Below are positions 1 to 8,032 of a DNA stretch of 47,663 nucleotides, in pieces. The notes beneath the pieces were generated by a model, which saw only the letters and a program-made list of their open reading frames with translations, had not been told where the DNA came from and made no database searches. Position numbers and translations under genes: made by a program. Within the stretch, counting starts at the first letter, position 1; each line of letters starts with the position of its first letter. This DNA comes from Microbispora rosea subsp. aerata. Lineage in GTDB: Bacteria; Actinomycetota; Actinomycetes; Streptosporangiales; Streptosporangiaceae. The stretch lies in NCBI RefSeq assembly GCF_014647835.1, contig NZ_BMPY01000042.1:1-47663 (forward strand), written 5' to 3'.

Positions 1-205
1 GTGGCGGGGGTGAGGTGTGGGGTCGGGGTCGATGGTTGGAGAGGCGGCGTGGCAAAGGGGGGCTTGAGGTCAGGGGGGACGGTGGGAGAGATGTCGGGGC
101 GAGAGGGAGGTGTGTGGTCGGGGTTGGTGGTTTGAGAGGTGCCGGGGTGGAGGGGGTGTGGGGTCAGGACCGGCGGTTGGAGAGGCGCCGGGGGCTGGAG
201 AACTT
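1..205. repeat. Degenerate tandem repeat, about 47-bp period
   Basis: A GGTTGGAGAGGCG-like core recurs at 34, 81, 129 and 175, at spacings of 47, 48 and 46 bp, each followed by a G-rich stretch. The last copy encodes the final residues of the CDF transporter (Arg-rich, read on the minus strand), and the others lie beyond its stop codon. The array runs to the window edge, so its full length is unknown. It looks like a minisatellite, possibly one that has drifted into the 3' end of the gene. Confidence 0.6.
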
Positions 206-1684
206 GATGTAGCGGCGGAATGCGATCGCAGGCCGCTCCCCGGCCCAGCCCTCCAAGTTCCCGGCCGGGCTCTCCGCGTTCTCGGCCGGGACCTCCGCGT
301 TTCGGGTCGAGTTGTCTGCGTTCCCGGTGGAGCTGTTCGTGTTCTTGGCCGGGCTCTCCGCACTCCTGGTGGAGCTGTCCGCGTTCTCGGCCGGGACCTC
401 CGCGTTTCGGGTCGAGTTGTCTGCGTTCCCGGTGGAGCTGTTCGTGTTCTTGGCCGGGCTCTCCGCACTCCTGGTGGAGCTGTCCGCGCTCTTGGCCGGG
501 ACCTCCGCGTTTCGGGTCGATTCTTTCGTGAGCGGTCGGCTCCCGTTCGTGTGGATGGGGCCGTGCGCGTCCACACAGTGCGGCTCCGCCGCCCCCGCGC
601 GGTGCTGGTCCGCCGCCGTCGTGGCGCAGTGCGGCCTCGCCTCCGCCGCCGGTTCGCCGATCGCGAGGAGCTCCGGTGGGGCGTGGTCGACCTGCAGTGT
701 GGTGTGGGCGATGCCGTACTCGTCGTGGACCATCCGCTGCGCCGCCTGCCGTACGGCGTGGCAGTCCGCGCCCGGGGCGACCAGGATGTGCGCGGACATG
801 GCGGGATAGCCGCTGGTGACCTCCCATATGTGCAGGTCGTGCACCTCCACCACATGCTCCAGGGCGGCGGTCTTGCGGCCGATCTCGGCCGGGTTCATCC
901 CGGCGGGGGCGGCCTCCATGAAGACCCGGCCGGACTCGCGGACCAGGCCCCATCCGGCCTTGAGCATCAGGGCGGCCACGACCAGCGCGGCCAGGGCGTC
1001 CGCACGGCCCCAGCCGGTCAGCCAGATCACCGCGCCGGCAGCGGTGGTGGCGATGAAGGCGAACAGGTCGTTGAGGATGTGCTGGAAGGCACCCTCGACG
1101 TTCAGGCTGGCGCGGTTGGCCCGGCTCAGCAGCCAGGTCGCGGCCAGGTTCACCGCGATTCCGGCGATTCCGGTGGCGACGACGTAGGGGCCGTGGACCT
1201 CGGGCGGCTCGATCAGCCTGCGTACGGCCTCGTAGACGAAGTAGACGCTGAGCAGCAGCAGCGTGATGCCGTTGATCTGGGCGCTGATGATCTCGGCGCG
1301 TTTCAGGCCATAGGTGAAGCCGCCCTGCGGCGGGCGGGCGGCGATCCGCATCGCGATGATCGCGAAGGCGATGGCGATGGCGTCGGTGAGCATGTGCCCG
1401 GCGTCGGACACCAGGGCGAGGGAGTGCGCGATGACGCCGATGACGACCTCGATCGCCATGAAGCCGAGGATGAGCGCCAGCGCGCCGGACAGCAGGCGGC
1501 GGTCCGCCTCGGCGCTGACCGCGTGTCCGTGTCCGTGACCATGCGCGTGGCCGATGCCGTGTCCGTGGCCGTGACCACGCTCGTGGCTATGACGGCGTCC
1601 TTGGCCGTGACCGCGTCCGCGCCCGTGGTCGCGGTCGTCACCCGTCTCGCTGCGGCGTCCGCGTCCCTTGCCGGTCTCACCCAT
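164..1684 (-). CDS. Cation diffusion facilitator (Zn/Co-type exporter) with His-rich N-terminus and repetitive tail
   Basis: A cytoplasmic-membrane divalent-metal/proton antiporter of the CDF (CzcD/ZnT) family, most likely exporting zinc or cobalt. Residues 1-55 are Gly/His/Arg-rich with runs of alternating H and G, a typical metal-binding entry region. The transport motifs SDAGHMLTD in TM2 and HILNDLFAF in TM5 give the expected His/Asp metal site. A cytoplasmic domain containing HDLHIWEVTSG follows, up to about residue 335. The family is normally about 300-330 residues. Here some 160 extra residues follow, hydrophilic and Asn/Ser/Thr/Ala/Glu-rich, with a 35-residue unit repeated. The ATG overlaps the stop of the upstream ArsR gene by 8 bases (ATGGGTGA), so the two form a translationally coupled metal-response operon. 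The tail may be disordered and dispensable. Confidence 0.93.
   Translation of the reverse strand: MGETGKGRGRRSETGDDRDHGRGRGHGQGRRHSHERGHGHGHGIGHAHGHGHGHAVSAEADRRLLSGALALILGFMAIEVVIGVIAHSLALVSDAGHMLTDAIAIAFAIIAMRIAARPPQGGFTYGLKRAEIISAQINGITLLLLSVYFVYEAVRRLIEPPEVHGPYVVATGIAGIAVNLAATWLLSRANRASLNVEGAFQHILNDLFAFIATTAAGAVIWLTGWGRADALAALVVAALMLKAGWGLVRESGRVFMEAAPAGMNPAEIGRKTAALEHVVEVHDLHIWEVTSGYPAMSAHILVAPGADCHAVRQAAQRMVHDEYGIAHTTLQVDHAPPELLAIGEPAAEARPHCATTAADQHRAGAAEPHCVDAHGPIHTNGSRPLTKESTRNAEVPAKSADSSTRSAESPAKNTNSSTGNADNSTRNAEVPAENADSSTRSAESPAKNTNSSTGNADNSTRNAEVPAENAESPAGNLEGWAGERPAIAFRRYIKFSSPRRLSNRRS
276..520. repeat. 105-bp in-frame tandem repeat in the CDF tail
   Basis: The segment 276-380 is repeated almost exactly at 381-485, and a partial third copy runs to about 520. 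The period of 105 bp is a multiple of three, so it adds 35 residues per unit without breaking the frame. Within each unit, shorter motifs of the type NAEVPAENAD / SAESPAKNTN recur, indicating nested duplication. Confidence 0.85.
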
Positions 1685-2084
1685 CGTCCCGGTCCTTCTC
1701 CTTATGTCCGATGTGCGTGATCGCCAGGTCGAACAACATCCGCACGTGCGAGTCCGCGAGGCGGTAGTAGGCCATCCTTCCCGCCCGCCGCACTTTCACC
1801 ACGTTGTGGACGCGGAGCAGGCGCAGTGCGTGAGACGCGGCCGACATGCTGTGGCCGGTCGCCGCCGCGAGATCGCACACGCACATCTCACCGCCCTCCA
1901 GCAGCGCCGCGATCAGCCGCAGCCGTCCGGGATCGGCCAGGAGCCCGAAGATCTGTGCCAGGTCCTCCACCGTCTCGGGGTCCGGCATGTTCCTCCTGAC
2001 GGACTCCACCCGGCTCGCGTCCACCACAGGGAGCGCGCAGGAGTCGGCCGTCACGAGTTCCACAACGTTTGAACGATCGTTCAC
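1677..2084 (-). CDS. ArsR/SmtB-family metal-sensing repressor
   Basis: A winged-helix metalloregulator that should leave its operator when loaded with metal and so derepress the CDF exporter behind it. The DNA-binding helix region is around residues 66-95 (CVCDLAAATGHSMSAASHAL). The C-terminal helix carries D111-x-H113-x10-H124-x2-H127, the alpha-5 site spacing of SmtB/CzrA/NmtR, which argues for Zn, Co or Ni rather than arsenic. C68 and C70 in the EMCVCDL motif could be extra ligands. The annotated GTG start lies inside a palindrome, so a later start (for example the ATG at MPDPETVEDL, residue 33) is possible; ArsR proteins are commonly 95-125 residues. The stop overlaps the transporter ATG. 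Confidence 0.9.
   Translation of the reverse strand: MNDRSNVVELVTADSCALPVVDASRVESVRRNMPDPETVEDLAQIFGLLADPGRLRLIAALLEGGEMCVCDLAAATGHSMSAASHALRLLRVHNVVKVRRAGRMAYYRLADSHVRMLFDLAITHIGHKEKDRDDG
2070..2083. promoter_or_regulatory. Probable ArsR operator, perfect palindrome TGAACGATCGTTCA
   Basis: A perfect 14-bp palindrome at the start of the arsR reading frame. TGAA..TTCA half-sites are typical of SmtB/CzrA/NmtR operators, so autoregulation of the arsR-CDF operon is likely. Its overlap with the annotated start codon suggests translation begins further downstream or on a short-leader transcript. Confidence 0.65.
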
Positions 2085-2103
2085 GTGTTTGAGTGTAGGT
2101 CAC

Positions 2104-2580
2104 CCGTCGCTCAAGTCAATGGAGGACCGGCAAGGACGCTCCCCAACCGGCTGGGGACGTACGCCTGGCCATCGTCGGCCGCGGGGGAGAGCCCGCACCG
2201 CCATCGCGGTGGGTGCCCGCCGCGAAACCGAGATACGGCAGGGATGCTCCGCCGCCGTTGCGGCGCGTTTGGCATCGCGGCAGGTAGGGGGCGCGTGCCG
2301 AAAGCGGATGAACGTCGTAGGCCGCGCGAAATCCCCACGGCTTCCTTCTCCGCGACGTGCCCGAGGGAGTGTCTGGCAAATTGCCTATCGCGAGCGTGGA
2401 TCCAGGTGGACGCATCGCAAGGCGGAGGAGGAGCCACAGCGGAGCTACGAGCGGCGACTCCGGGCCTCACGGAGATCGCGGGCGTTTCGTGCTTAGGGCT
2501 ACGACGCAGCGAGGTGCCGCCTGGGACACACGCGGCAGGGCTTGATTGGTTGAACACGACTCGCTGCCGTGCGTCTCGGC
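2104..2580. other. Intergenic region, no supported gene
   Basis: About 480 bp between arsR and the histidine kinase gene. Open frames exist on both strands (for example 2111-2557 minus) but show no recognisable domain and are Arg/Pro/Ala-rich, as out-of-frame GC-rich DNA is. No clear terminator or RNA gene was seen. Confidence 0.4.
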
Positions 2581-3726
2581 TCAGGGCTCGGAGTCGAGGG
2601 CGATCGGCAGCCGCAGCACGAAACGCGCCCCCTCGGCGCTGTCTTCGATGGCCAGGCGGCCGCCGTGGTTCTCGGCGATCTGACGGGCGATGGGCAGTCC
2701 GAGCCCCGCTCCTCCGGCGTCCCTGCTGCGGGCCGAGTCGAGCCGGGTGAACCGCTGGAAGACCTTTTCCCGCTGCTCGCGGGGAACGCCGGGGCCGTCG
2801 TCGGCGACTTCGAGCACCGCCGTCGCCTCCGATGACTCGTCGGTGCCGGACGGCTCGCGCCGTACCGAGACCGTGATGGTGCCGGCGGCGTGCCGCCGCG
2901 CGTTGCCGAGGAGGTTGCTGATGAGGCTGCCGAGGGCATGGGGATCTCCCAGTACGACGACGTCCGGGCTCAGCCGGCGGACGGTCCGCTTGGTCATCGG
3001 CGTCATCTGCAGCTCACCTTCGGCCAGCTTCCCGAGATTTACCCGCTGCCGCCGGACGGGGAGTGCTTCGCTCTCCAGCCGTGAGAGCGTCAGCAGGTCC
3101 GTGGCGATCCGCTGCAGCCGGTCGAGGCTTGGGAGCAGCGCCTTGGCCAGAGTGACGACGTCGGTCTCCTGCGGCGCGTGGAGCGCGTCCTCGATCTGGG
3201 TGCGCATGGCGGTCAGCGGGGTGCGCAGTTCGTGGGATGCGTCTGAGCTGAAACGGCGCTGCCGCTCCAGCGCCTCCTCCAGCCGCCCGAGCGTACGGCT
3301 CACACCGCCGGTCAGATCGCCGACCTCGTCGTGCTGAGGACCGGCCGCCTCGATCTCGTCCGTCGTGGTCTCATCCGTCCTCGTACGAGGCTCCGGTGGC
3401 GGGCGGACGGCCCTGCCGGTGAGACGGAGGCCGAAGTACATGATCGCCCAGGCCAGCAGGATCACCCCGCAGAGCAGCAGCACGAATGACGCCGGGTGCG
3501 TGTCCGCCGGCGTCCCCGTCATGACTTCGAACGCGTTGGCCTCTGGATCGCCCGGCGCGGTTCCCTGCCGGGCGAGGTCGTCGTATGAGGCCGTGCCGTC
3601 GGCGGCGGCCTGGCCGGTCTGCGGCGTGACCGACATCGCCAGGCAGAGCGCCACGACGGCGACATCGTGGACCCGTGCCGGCCTGGCCCTGATCATCGAA
3701 TGTTGGGGCATGGCACACATCTCCAT
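2581..3726 (-). CDS. Orphan sensor histidine kinase
   Basis: A membrane-bound two-component sensor kinase that autophosphorylates a histidine and passes the phosphate to a response regulator. It has a hydrophobic segment near residues 19-34, a roughly 45-residue extracytoplasmic stretch and a strong TM segment at about 80-100. A linker follows that is not a clear HAMP domain, then an H-box SHELRTPL (His about 165). The ATP-binding domain has an N-box (LGNARRHA), G1 (DDGPGVP) and G2 (GAGLGLPI). No response regulator lies on either side, unusual for this OmpR-partner type, so the partner is elsewhere or was lost. Several in-frame ATGs lie at the N-terminus (M1, M3, M6, M11), so the exact start is uncertain. 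Confidence 0.88.
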   Translation of the reverse strand: MEMCAMPQHSMIRARPARVHDVAVVALCLAMSVTPQTGQAAADGTASYDDLARQGTAPGDPEANAFEVMTGTPADTHPASFVLLLCGVILLAWAIMYFGLRLTGRAVRPPPEPRTRTDETTTDEIEAAGPQHDEVGDLTGGVSRTLGRLEEALERQRRFSSDASHELRTPLTAMRTQIEDALHAPQETDVVTLAKALLPSLDRLQRIATDLLTLSRLESEALPVRRQRVNLGKLAEGELQMTPMTKRTVRRLSPDVVVLGDPHALGSLISNLLGNARRHAAGTITVSVRREPSGTDESSEATAVLEVADDGPGVPREQREKVFQRFTRLDSARSRDAGGAGLGLPIARQIAENHGGRLAIEDSAEGARFVLRLPIALDSEP

Positions 3727-4010
3727 AGCTCAGTGCACCACGAGCGCCCGCCGTGGCTTTCGCTGGGGGCTCACCACGGTGTCTGCCGTATGAGCAGGTC
3801 GCCCTGGTACGCGCTGCGGGTTGCGTTGGGAGTCCCGTTACGGCCGAGCTGATCGCGCCCGCCGTCCGTCATGCAAGCGGGGTGCTCGGATGCCTGCCGT
3901 GGGTTTCGGGAGCCACTGTGACGCCGGATGAGCAGGGTGCTTCAGTGCCACAGCCGACCGAGACCGGCCCGAAGTTTCCTGACTGGCGCAGTCATTGGGT
4001 CTTTACTGTT

Positions 4011-4023
4011 AAGAAACTTTCTT
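4011..4023. promoter_or_regulatory. Palindrome AAGAAACTTTCTT upstream of the LPMO gene
   Basis: A perfect 13-bp palindrome 39 bp before the LPMO start, in an AT-rich island of otherwise GC-rich DNA. It resembles the GGAAACTTTCC-type elements I recall upstream of secreted glycan-degrading enzymes in actinomycetes. That resemblance is from memory, and the cognate regulator is not in the window. Confidence 0.45.
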
Positions 4024-4062
4024 TTATATTTGCGCCACCCCCCAGCAGTAAAGGAGCACTAC

Positions 4063-4803
4063 ATGCGTAGAGCGCTGACTTTCCTCGGGACGGCGACGAT
4101 GGCCATCGGCGCCACGGTGTTCGTCGCCTCACCGGCTCAGGCGCACGGCTACGTCTCGTCGCCGCCCAGCCGCCAGGCGATGTGCGCCCAGGGTCGCGTA
4201 CCCAACTGCGGCGAGATCATCTACGAGCCCCAGAGCGTCGAAGGACCGAAGGGGCTGCGGAGCTGCAGCGGCGGCAACGCCCGCTTCGCCCAGCTCGACG
4301 ACGAGAGCAAGCCCTGGCCGGCCACCAGCGTCGGCAACACCGTCACCTTCACCTGGACGCTGACCGCCCGCCACAGGACCAGCACCTGGGAGTACTACAT
4401 CGGGGGCACGCGGATCGCCGTCTTCGACGATCACGGTGCGCAGCCCCCCGCGACCCTCAGTCACACGGTGAACCTGGGCGGCCGGACGGGCCGGCAGAAG
4501 GTCCTCGCGATCTGGAACGTGGCCGACACCGCCAACGCGTTCTATGCCTGCATCGACCTTCAGGTCGGAGGGGGCGGGACCCCGAACCCCACGCCCACGC
4601 CCACTCCGAGCCCGACGCCGACGCGTACCCCGACCCCCACTCCCACTCCCACCGTTCCCGGTGGCACCTGGACGCCCGGCAAGGCGTACAAGGTGGGCGA
4701 CGTGGTCACCTACGGCGGGGCGAGCTACCAGTGCATCCAGGCCCACACGGCGCTCGTGGGCTGGGAGCCGCCGATCGTCCCCGCGCTGTGGAAGAGGCTC
4801 TGA
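4063..4803 (+). CDS. Secreted AA10 lytic polysaccharide monooxygenase with C-terminal carbohydrate-binding module
   Basis: A copper enzyme that oxidatively cleaves crystalline chitin or cellulose outside the cell. Residues 1-27 are a signal peptide ending AQA. Cleavage exposes His28 (HGYV), the first half of the histidine brace; the second histidine is His104 (TARHRTSTWEYYI), and the usual axial Phe is near 160 (NAFYACID). The catalytic domain ends at about 168. A Pro/Thr linker (about 170-199) joins it to a CBM5/12-like domain of about 45 residues (TWTPGKAYKVGDVVTYGG, SYQC, and the W-containing end). The ATG at 4063 has AAGGAG at 4051-4056; the longer upstream frame is not needed. A chitin-type module favours chitin as substrate, but cellulose-active relatives exist. 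Confidence 0.93.
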   Translation: MRRALTFLGTATMAIGATVFVASPAQAHGYVSSPPSRQAMCAQGRVPNCGEIIYEPQSVEGPKGLRSCSGGNARFAQLDDESKPWPATSVGNTVTFTWTLTARHRTSTWEYYIGGTRIAVFDDHGAQPPATLSHTVNLGGRTGRQKVLAIWNVADTANAFYACIDLQVGGGGTPNPTPTPTPSPTPTRTPTPTPTPTVPGGTWTPGKAYKVGDVVTYGGASYQCIQAHTALVGWEPPIVPALWKRL

Positions 4804-4826
4804 GAGGAAGAGGCCCTGAGATGACC

Positions 4827-4861
4827 GGGCGGACCCGTGGCGCGGGGCTGCGGGTCCGCCC
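4827..4861 (+). terminator. Rho-independent-type hairpin after the LPMO gene
   Basis: Perfect 11-bp inverted repeat GGGCGGACCCG (4827-4837) / CGGGTCCGCCC (4851-4861) with a 13-nt loop, 23 bp after the stop codon. It lacks a U-tract, as is common in actinomycetes. It could also serve the convergent Ohr gene. Confidence 0.65.
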
Positions 4862-4957
4862 TCCAGCTCTGCCCCTGGCTCCGCCCGCACCCAGCCGGGC
4901 GGCGACCTCATGGGCGCAGCCGCCCGCATCGTGCTCGAAACGCGTGTCTGCCGGTGG

Positions 4958-5512
4958 TCAGGCGAGGTGGACGTGCACCTCGGCGCCCTGCATGAAGGCG
5001 CGTGAGTACGGACACTCCCGGTGGGCCTGGTCCACCAGCCTGCGGGCCGTCTCGGGTTCGACCTCCGGCAGGCGTACGGTCAGGTCCGTGGCGATCGTGT
5101 AGTCGTCGGCGGTGCCCCGTTTGCGCAGCGTGACGGTGGTGTCCACGGTGGCGTCGGTGGTCGGGACGCCTTGCCGCCCGGCGACCAGCGTGAGCGAGTT
5201 GTGGAAACAGGAGGCGTACGCCGCCGCGAGCAGTTGCTCGGGGTTGGTCGCCCCGCCGGGGCCGCCGAGCTCTCCGGGGGCCTTGATGCGGACGTCGAGC
5301 ATGCCGTCGTCCGACGCCACCTTGCCGAGGGATGACGAGGCCCGGGCCGTGTAGAGATCGTCGTACGGCTCGCCGCCCCGCGCGGGCCGCGCGGACGGGC
5401 GGGCCTCGGGCATCCGCCCGGTGAGCTCCGCTTCGACTCCGGGCCCCGAGTAGTCGGGCCCCGGCGCCCGGTCGCTCGGCGAGTGGGTGAACCGCCGTGT
5501 TTCCTCGCTCAT
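4958..5512 (-). CDS. ohr: Ohr-type organic hydroperoxide reductase (OsmC superfamily)
   Basis: A thiol peroxidase that reduces organic (lipid) hydroperoxides, using two redox cysteines. C102 in AAYASCFHNSL and C167 in HRECPYSRA are the two conserved Ohr cysteines. The body (LYTARASSS..., GGATNPEQLLAAAYASCF) fits the Ohr rather than the OsmC branch. Some 45 residues precede the conserved domain, which usually starts close to the N-terminus, so either this protein has a disordered leader or translation begins later (for example Met34). No OhrR/MarR regulator is adjacent. The divergent neighbour is a Gfo/Idh/MocA oxidoreductase. Confidence 0.9.
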   Translation of the reverse strand: MSEETRRFTHSPSDRAPGPDYSGPGVEAELTGRMPEARPSARPARGGEPYDDLYTARASSSLGKVASDDGMLDVRIKAPGELGGPGGATNPEQLLAAAYASCFHNSLTLVAGRQGVPTTDATVDTTVTLRKRGTADDYTIATDLTVRLPEVEPETARRLVDQAHRECPYSRAFMQGAEVHVHLA

Positions 5513-5592
5513 CAGACACCTCCGAGGACAGACGCGCGTCCTTCGCCGGTCCGCGCCGCCTCCCGGTCAGGATCGGCGGGTCACCTACCCCC

Positions 5593-5632
5593 GTGAACTT
5601 TCTGAAATCGGACTACGGAACCAAAAGTTCAC
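5593..5632. promoter_or_regulatory. Inverted repeat between ohr and the Gfo/Idh/MocA gene
   Basis: GTGAACTTT (5593-5601) and AAAGTTCAC (5624-5632) form a perfect 9-bp inverted repeat with a 22-bp spacer; a smaller TTTCTGAAA palindrome overlaps the left arm. It lies in the 200-bp divergent region, so it may be an operator for either gene. Confidence 0.4.
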
Positions 5633-5716
5633 ATCGGCCGCACTGTGCTACGGTCCCGGCAGATATTTCCCAATCAAGCGGTGAAATGTCGGCAAAGGCT
5701 CGCGAGGGAGATCGGT

Positions 5717-6667
5717 ATGAGCGGGACCGTCCGGTGGGGGATCCTCGGCACTGCGGGCATCGCCGCACGGGCGTTCCTGCCCGCGCTGCGCGCGGCCGGC
5801 GGGGGCGCCGCCGCCGTGGTGGCAGGCCGTGATCTGGCCCGGGCCGAGGCGTTCGCCGCGGACAACGGCGTCGAGCGGGCCGTGCTGGGCTACGAGGCGG
5901 TCATCGAAGACCCCCTGATCGACGCCGTCTACATCCCGCTGCCGAACGCCCTGCACGCGAAGTGGACGATCGCCGCCCTGGAGGCGGGCAAGGCGGTCCT
6001 GTGCGAGAAGCCGCTGTGTCTCACCGCCGAGGAGGCCGAGAACGTCATCGAGGTGGCGCGCGGGTCGGCCCGGCCGCTGTGGGAGGCGTTCGTCTTCCCC
6101 TTCCACCCCCAGACGGCGCGGCTGCGCGGCCTGCTCGCCGACGGCGAGATCGGCGAGCTGCGGGAGATCTGGTCGTCCTTCCACTTCACGATGGAAGGCA
6201 CCGAGAACATCCGGCTCGACCCGGCTCTCGGCGGCGGGGCGCTCTACGACGTGGGCTGCTACCCCGTACGGCTCGCGAACCTGCTGTTCGGCGACGCCGT
6301 CGCCGGTCACGCCGTCGCGGTCAAGGGCGAGGCGGGGGTGGACATCGAGACCGCCGGGGTCCTGGAGTTTCCCGCCGGCCGCCTGCTGATGAGCTGCGGC
6401 TTCGACCTGCCGTTCACGACGTTCACCCGCCTGGTCGGCACGAACGGGGAGATCCGGCTGACCAACCCGTTCCACCCCGAGCCGCACGACGTGTTCGAGG
6501 TGTGGCGTGACGGACGCCTGGTCGCGCGGCACGAACCGGGCGAGGGCACCGCGTTCTCCTGGGGTGTCCGCCACATCCACGAGGTGCTGCGCGGGCGGGC
6601 CGAGCCCCGGCACACGGCGGTCGACGACTCCCTCGCCACCGCCCGCGCCATCGACATGCTGCGCTGA
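5717..6667 (+). CDS. Gfo/Idh/MocA-family NAD(P)-dependent oxidoreductase
   Basis: A cytoplasmic sugar or polyol dehydrogenase-type enzyme with a Rossmann fold, about 316 residues. The N-terminus WGILGTAGIAARAFLPAL is the dinucleotide-binding motif. YIPLPNALHAKWTIAALEAGKAVLCEKPL is the family signature containing the EKP lysine that contacts nicotinamide and substrate. GGGALYDVGCYPV carries the typical aspartate region of the C-terminal domain. The ATG at 5717 has a good RBS (GAGGGAG at 5704-5710); the longer frame upstream is unlikely to be translated. The substrate cannot be told from sequence and the neighbours do not form a pathway with it. Confidence 0.9.
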   Translation: MSGTVRWGILGTAGIAARAFLPALRAAGGGAAAVVAGRDLARAEAFAADNGVERAVLGYEAVIEDPLIDAVYIPLPNALHAKWTIAALEAGKAVLCEKPLCLTAEEAENVIEVARGSARPLWEAFVFPFHPQTARLRGLLADGEIGELREIWSSFHFTMEGTENIRLDPALGGGALYDVGCYPVRLANLLFGDAVAGHAVAVKGEAGVDIETAGVLEFPAGRLLMSCGFDLPFTTFTRLVGTNGEIRLTNPFHPEPHDVFEVWRDGRLVARHEPGEGTAFSWGVRHIHEVLRGRAEPRHTAVDDSLATARAIDMLR

Positions 6668-6695
6668 CCGACGTCCTGCGCTGACGGCGGCCGGG

Positions 6696-7982
6696 TCAGG
6701 GCGCGGTGAGCTTCGCGCAGAGCTCGCGCGGGAAGCGCGGCTCCGCGACGAGCACGTCGTCGCAGCCGGGCCCGGTCGTGGCCGTGATCACCCGCCATCC
6801 GGCGGGCGTCGCGCGGTAGAAGTATCGGGTCGTCCGGGACGCGCCCGCGCACTCGCCGGGCCTCTCGCACACCGGCCCGCCGCTGATCGAGATGTCCATG
6901 ACGAGCCACTTCCCGTCGCATCCCCGCTCACGGTGATAGCTGTGCTCCGGCGCGTCCGCGTCCCCGGCGGCCTGGTAGTAGGAGTCGGAGGTGCAGCCCG
7001 TCGGCGCCGGATGACAGCCGAGCTCGCCGCAGCGGCGCAGCAGGCCCGGCCGGTCGAGGGTGTAGCGCTGGTCGAGGTTGACGACCACGTCGCGCTTGCC
7101 GAGCGGCTTGGGCAGCCGCACCTCCACCGGCACCGTACGCTCGCCGGGGCAGCCGTTCCCGGCCGTCAGCAGACGCGACTCGAAACGGATGTCGACGTGG
7201 ACGAGCTTCGGCTCGAAGCCGTCCAGCCTGCCGGTCGGCCCGCGCAGGCAGCCGTCGGGACCGTCGGGCACCCGGGTGTCGAGCGTCAGGACCCTGCCGT
7301 CGCGGGAGACGCGGACCTCGCTGATCACGGACACGGCGTAGGCGACCCACCGGGTGGTGTCCTCGTGCGTGACGACCGAGGGGGTGGCCTCTCCCGTCGC
7401 GCCCGCGCGGCGCAGCGCCCGTACGCCGATCTCGTTCACCAGCGTCGCGTCCCCGGCGGTGCTCTCCAGGACGGAGACGAGTCGGTCGCCGGCCCGGCCG
7501 ACCAGGTAGACGCCCGTCTTCTCGACACCGCCTTCTCGATAGTCGTGCTGCACCAGCATCGTGCCGGGCACGCCGACGTCCCTGGCGACGAGGGAGTAAC
7601 GATCCGCCTCGTCCCGGCAGCGGCCGAGCCGCTCGCCCAGCTCGTCGAGGTACGCCTGCGCGCCGCCGGGGCGGTAGTCGGCCACGTATTCGTAGACCTG
7701 GAAGCGCCGGTCGCCGCCCCCGGGAGCCACGCTCGCCGTGATCGCCCGCGTGTCCAGGCGGTCGCCGTCACCGCGGAACGGCTCGGACGCGCAGGGCGCG
7801 GGCACGAGCGGCGGATGAACGCCGGACACCTCCTCGGGCCGCGCGCCGTACAGGTCCGCCGCGCTCAGCATGCCGTCGCCCCCCGCACCGGCGAAGACGA
7901 GGCCGCAGGCGGACAGCGCCGCGCACAGGACCCCGCACAGCACCGCGTACAGCACGAGGAGAGGCAGCCGTCTGACCGTCAC
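6696..7982 (-). CDS. Putative lipoprotein of unknown function
   Basis: I do not recognise a family. The likely start is the GTG at 7982 (VTVRRLPLLVLYAVL...), because the longer frame would begin five bases from the divergent HAD gene. The first residues form a hydrophobic signal sequence ending in a lipobox-like LSAC followed by GL, so the mature protein should be lipid-anchored outside the membrane. The rest (about 400 residues) is hydrophilic with many cysteines in the C-terminal half (roughly ten), compatible with extracytoplasmic disulphides. It stands alone, convergent with the oxidoreductase gene and divergent from the HAD gene. Confidence 0.7.
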   Translation of the reverse strand: MTVRRLPLLVLYAVLCGVLCAALSACGLVFAGAGGDGMLSAADLYGARPEEVSGVHPPLVPAPCASEPFRGDGDRLDTRAITASVAPGGGDRRFQVYEYVADYRPGGAQAYLDELGERLGRCRDEADRYSLVARDVGVPGTMLVQHDYREGGVEKTGVYLVGRAGDRLVSVLESTAGDATLVNEIGVRALRRAGATGEATPSVVTHEDTTRWVAYAVSVISEVRVSRDGRVLTLDTRVPDGPDGCLRGPTGRLDGFEPKLVHVDIRFESRLLTAGNGCPGERTVPVEVRLPKPLGKRDVVVNLDQRYTLDRPGLLRRCGELGCHPAPTGCTSDSYYQAAGDADAPEHSYHRERGCDGKWLVMDISISGGPVCERPGECAGASRTTRYFYRATPAGWRVITATTGPGCDDVLVAEPRFPRELCAKLTAP

Positions 7983-7997
7983 CCGTCGATCATCCCA

Positions 7998-8026
7998 TTG
8001 GGCCGTGCGGCCACCCGTGGTATGCA
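7998..8026 (+). promoter_or_regulatory. Candidate promoter for a leaderless HAD mRNA
   Basis: TTGGGC (7998-8003) and TATGCA (8021-8026) are spaced by 17 bp. The -10 box sits 7 bp before the GTG start at 8033, so transcription would start at or next to the start codon. No ribosome-binding site is visible, consistent with a leaderless transcript. Confidence 0.4.
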
Positions 8027-8032
8027 TGGGCG

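Noticed and set aside
110-1720. Long plus-strand frame (536 codons) over the CDF gene
   Set aside because: It is the antisense of a clear CDF transporter with intact motifs; its own translation is Arg/Gly/Val-rich without a domain.
2111-2557. 148-codon minus-strand ORF between arsR and the kinase
   Set aside because: No domain, biased low-complexity composition, no RBS evident.
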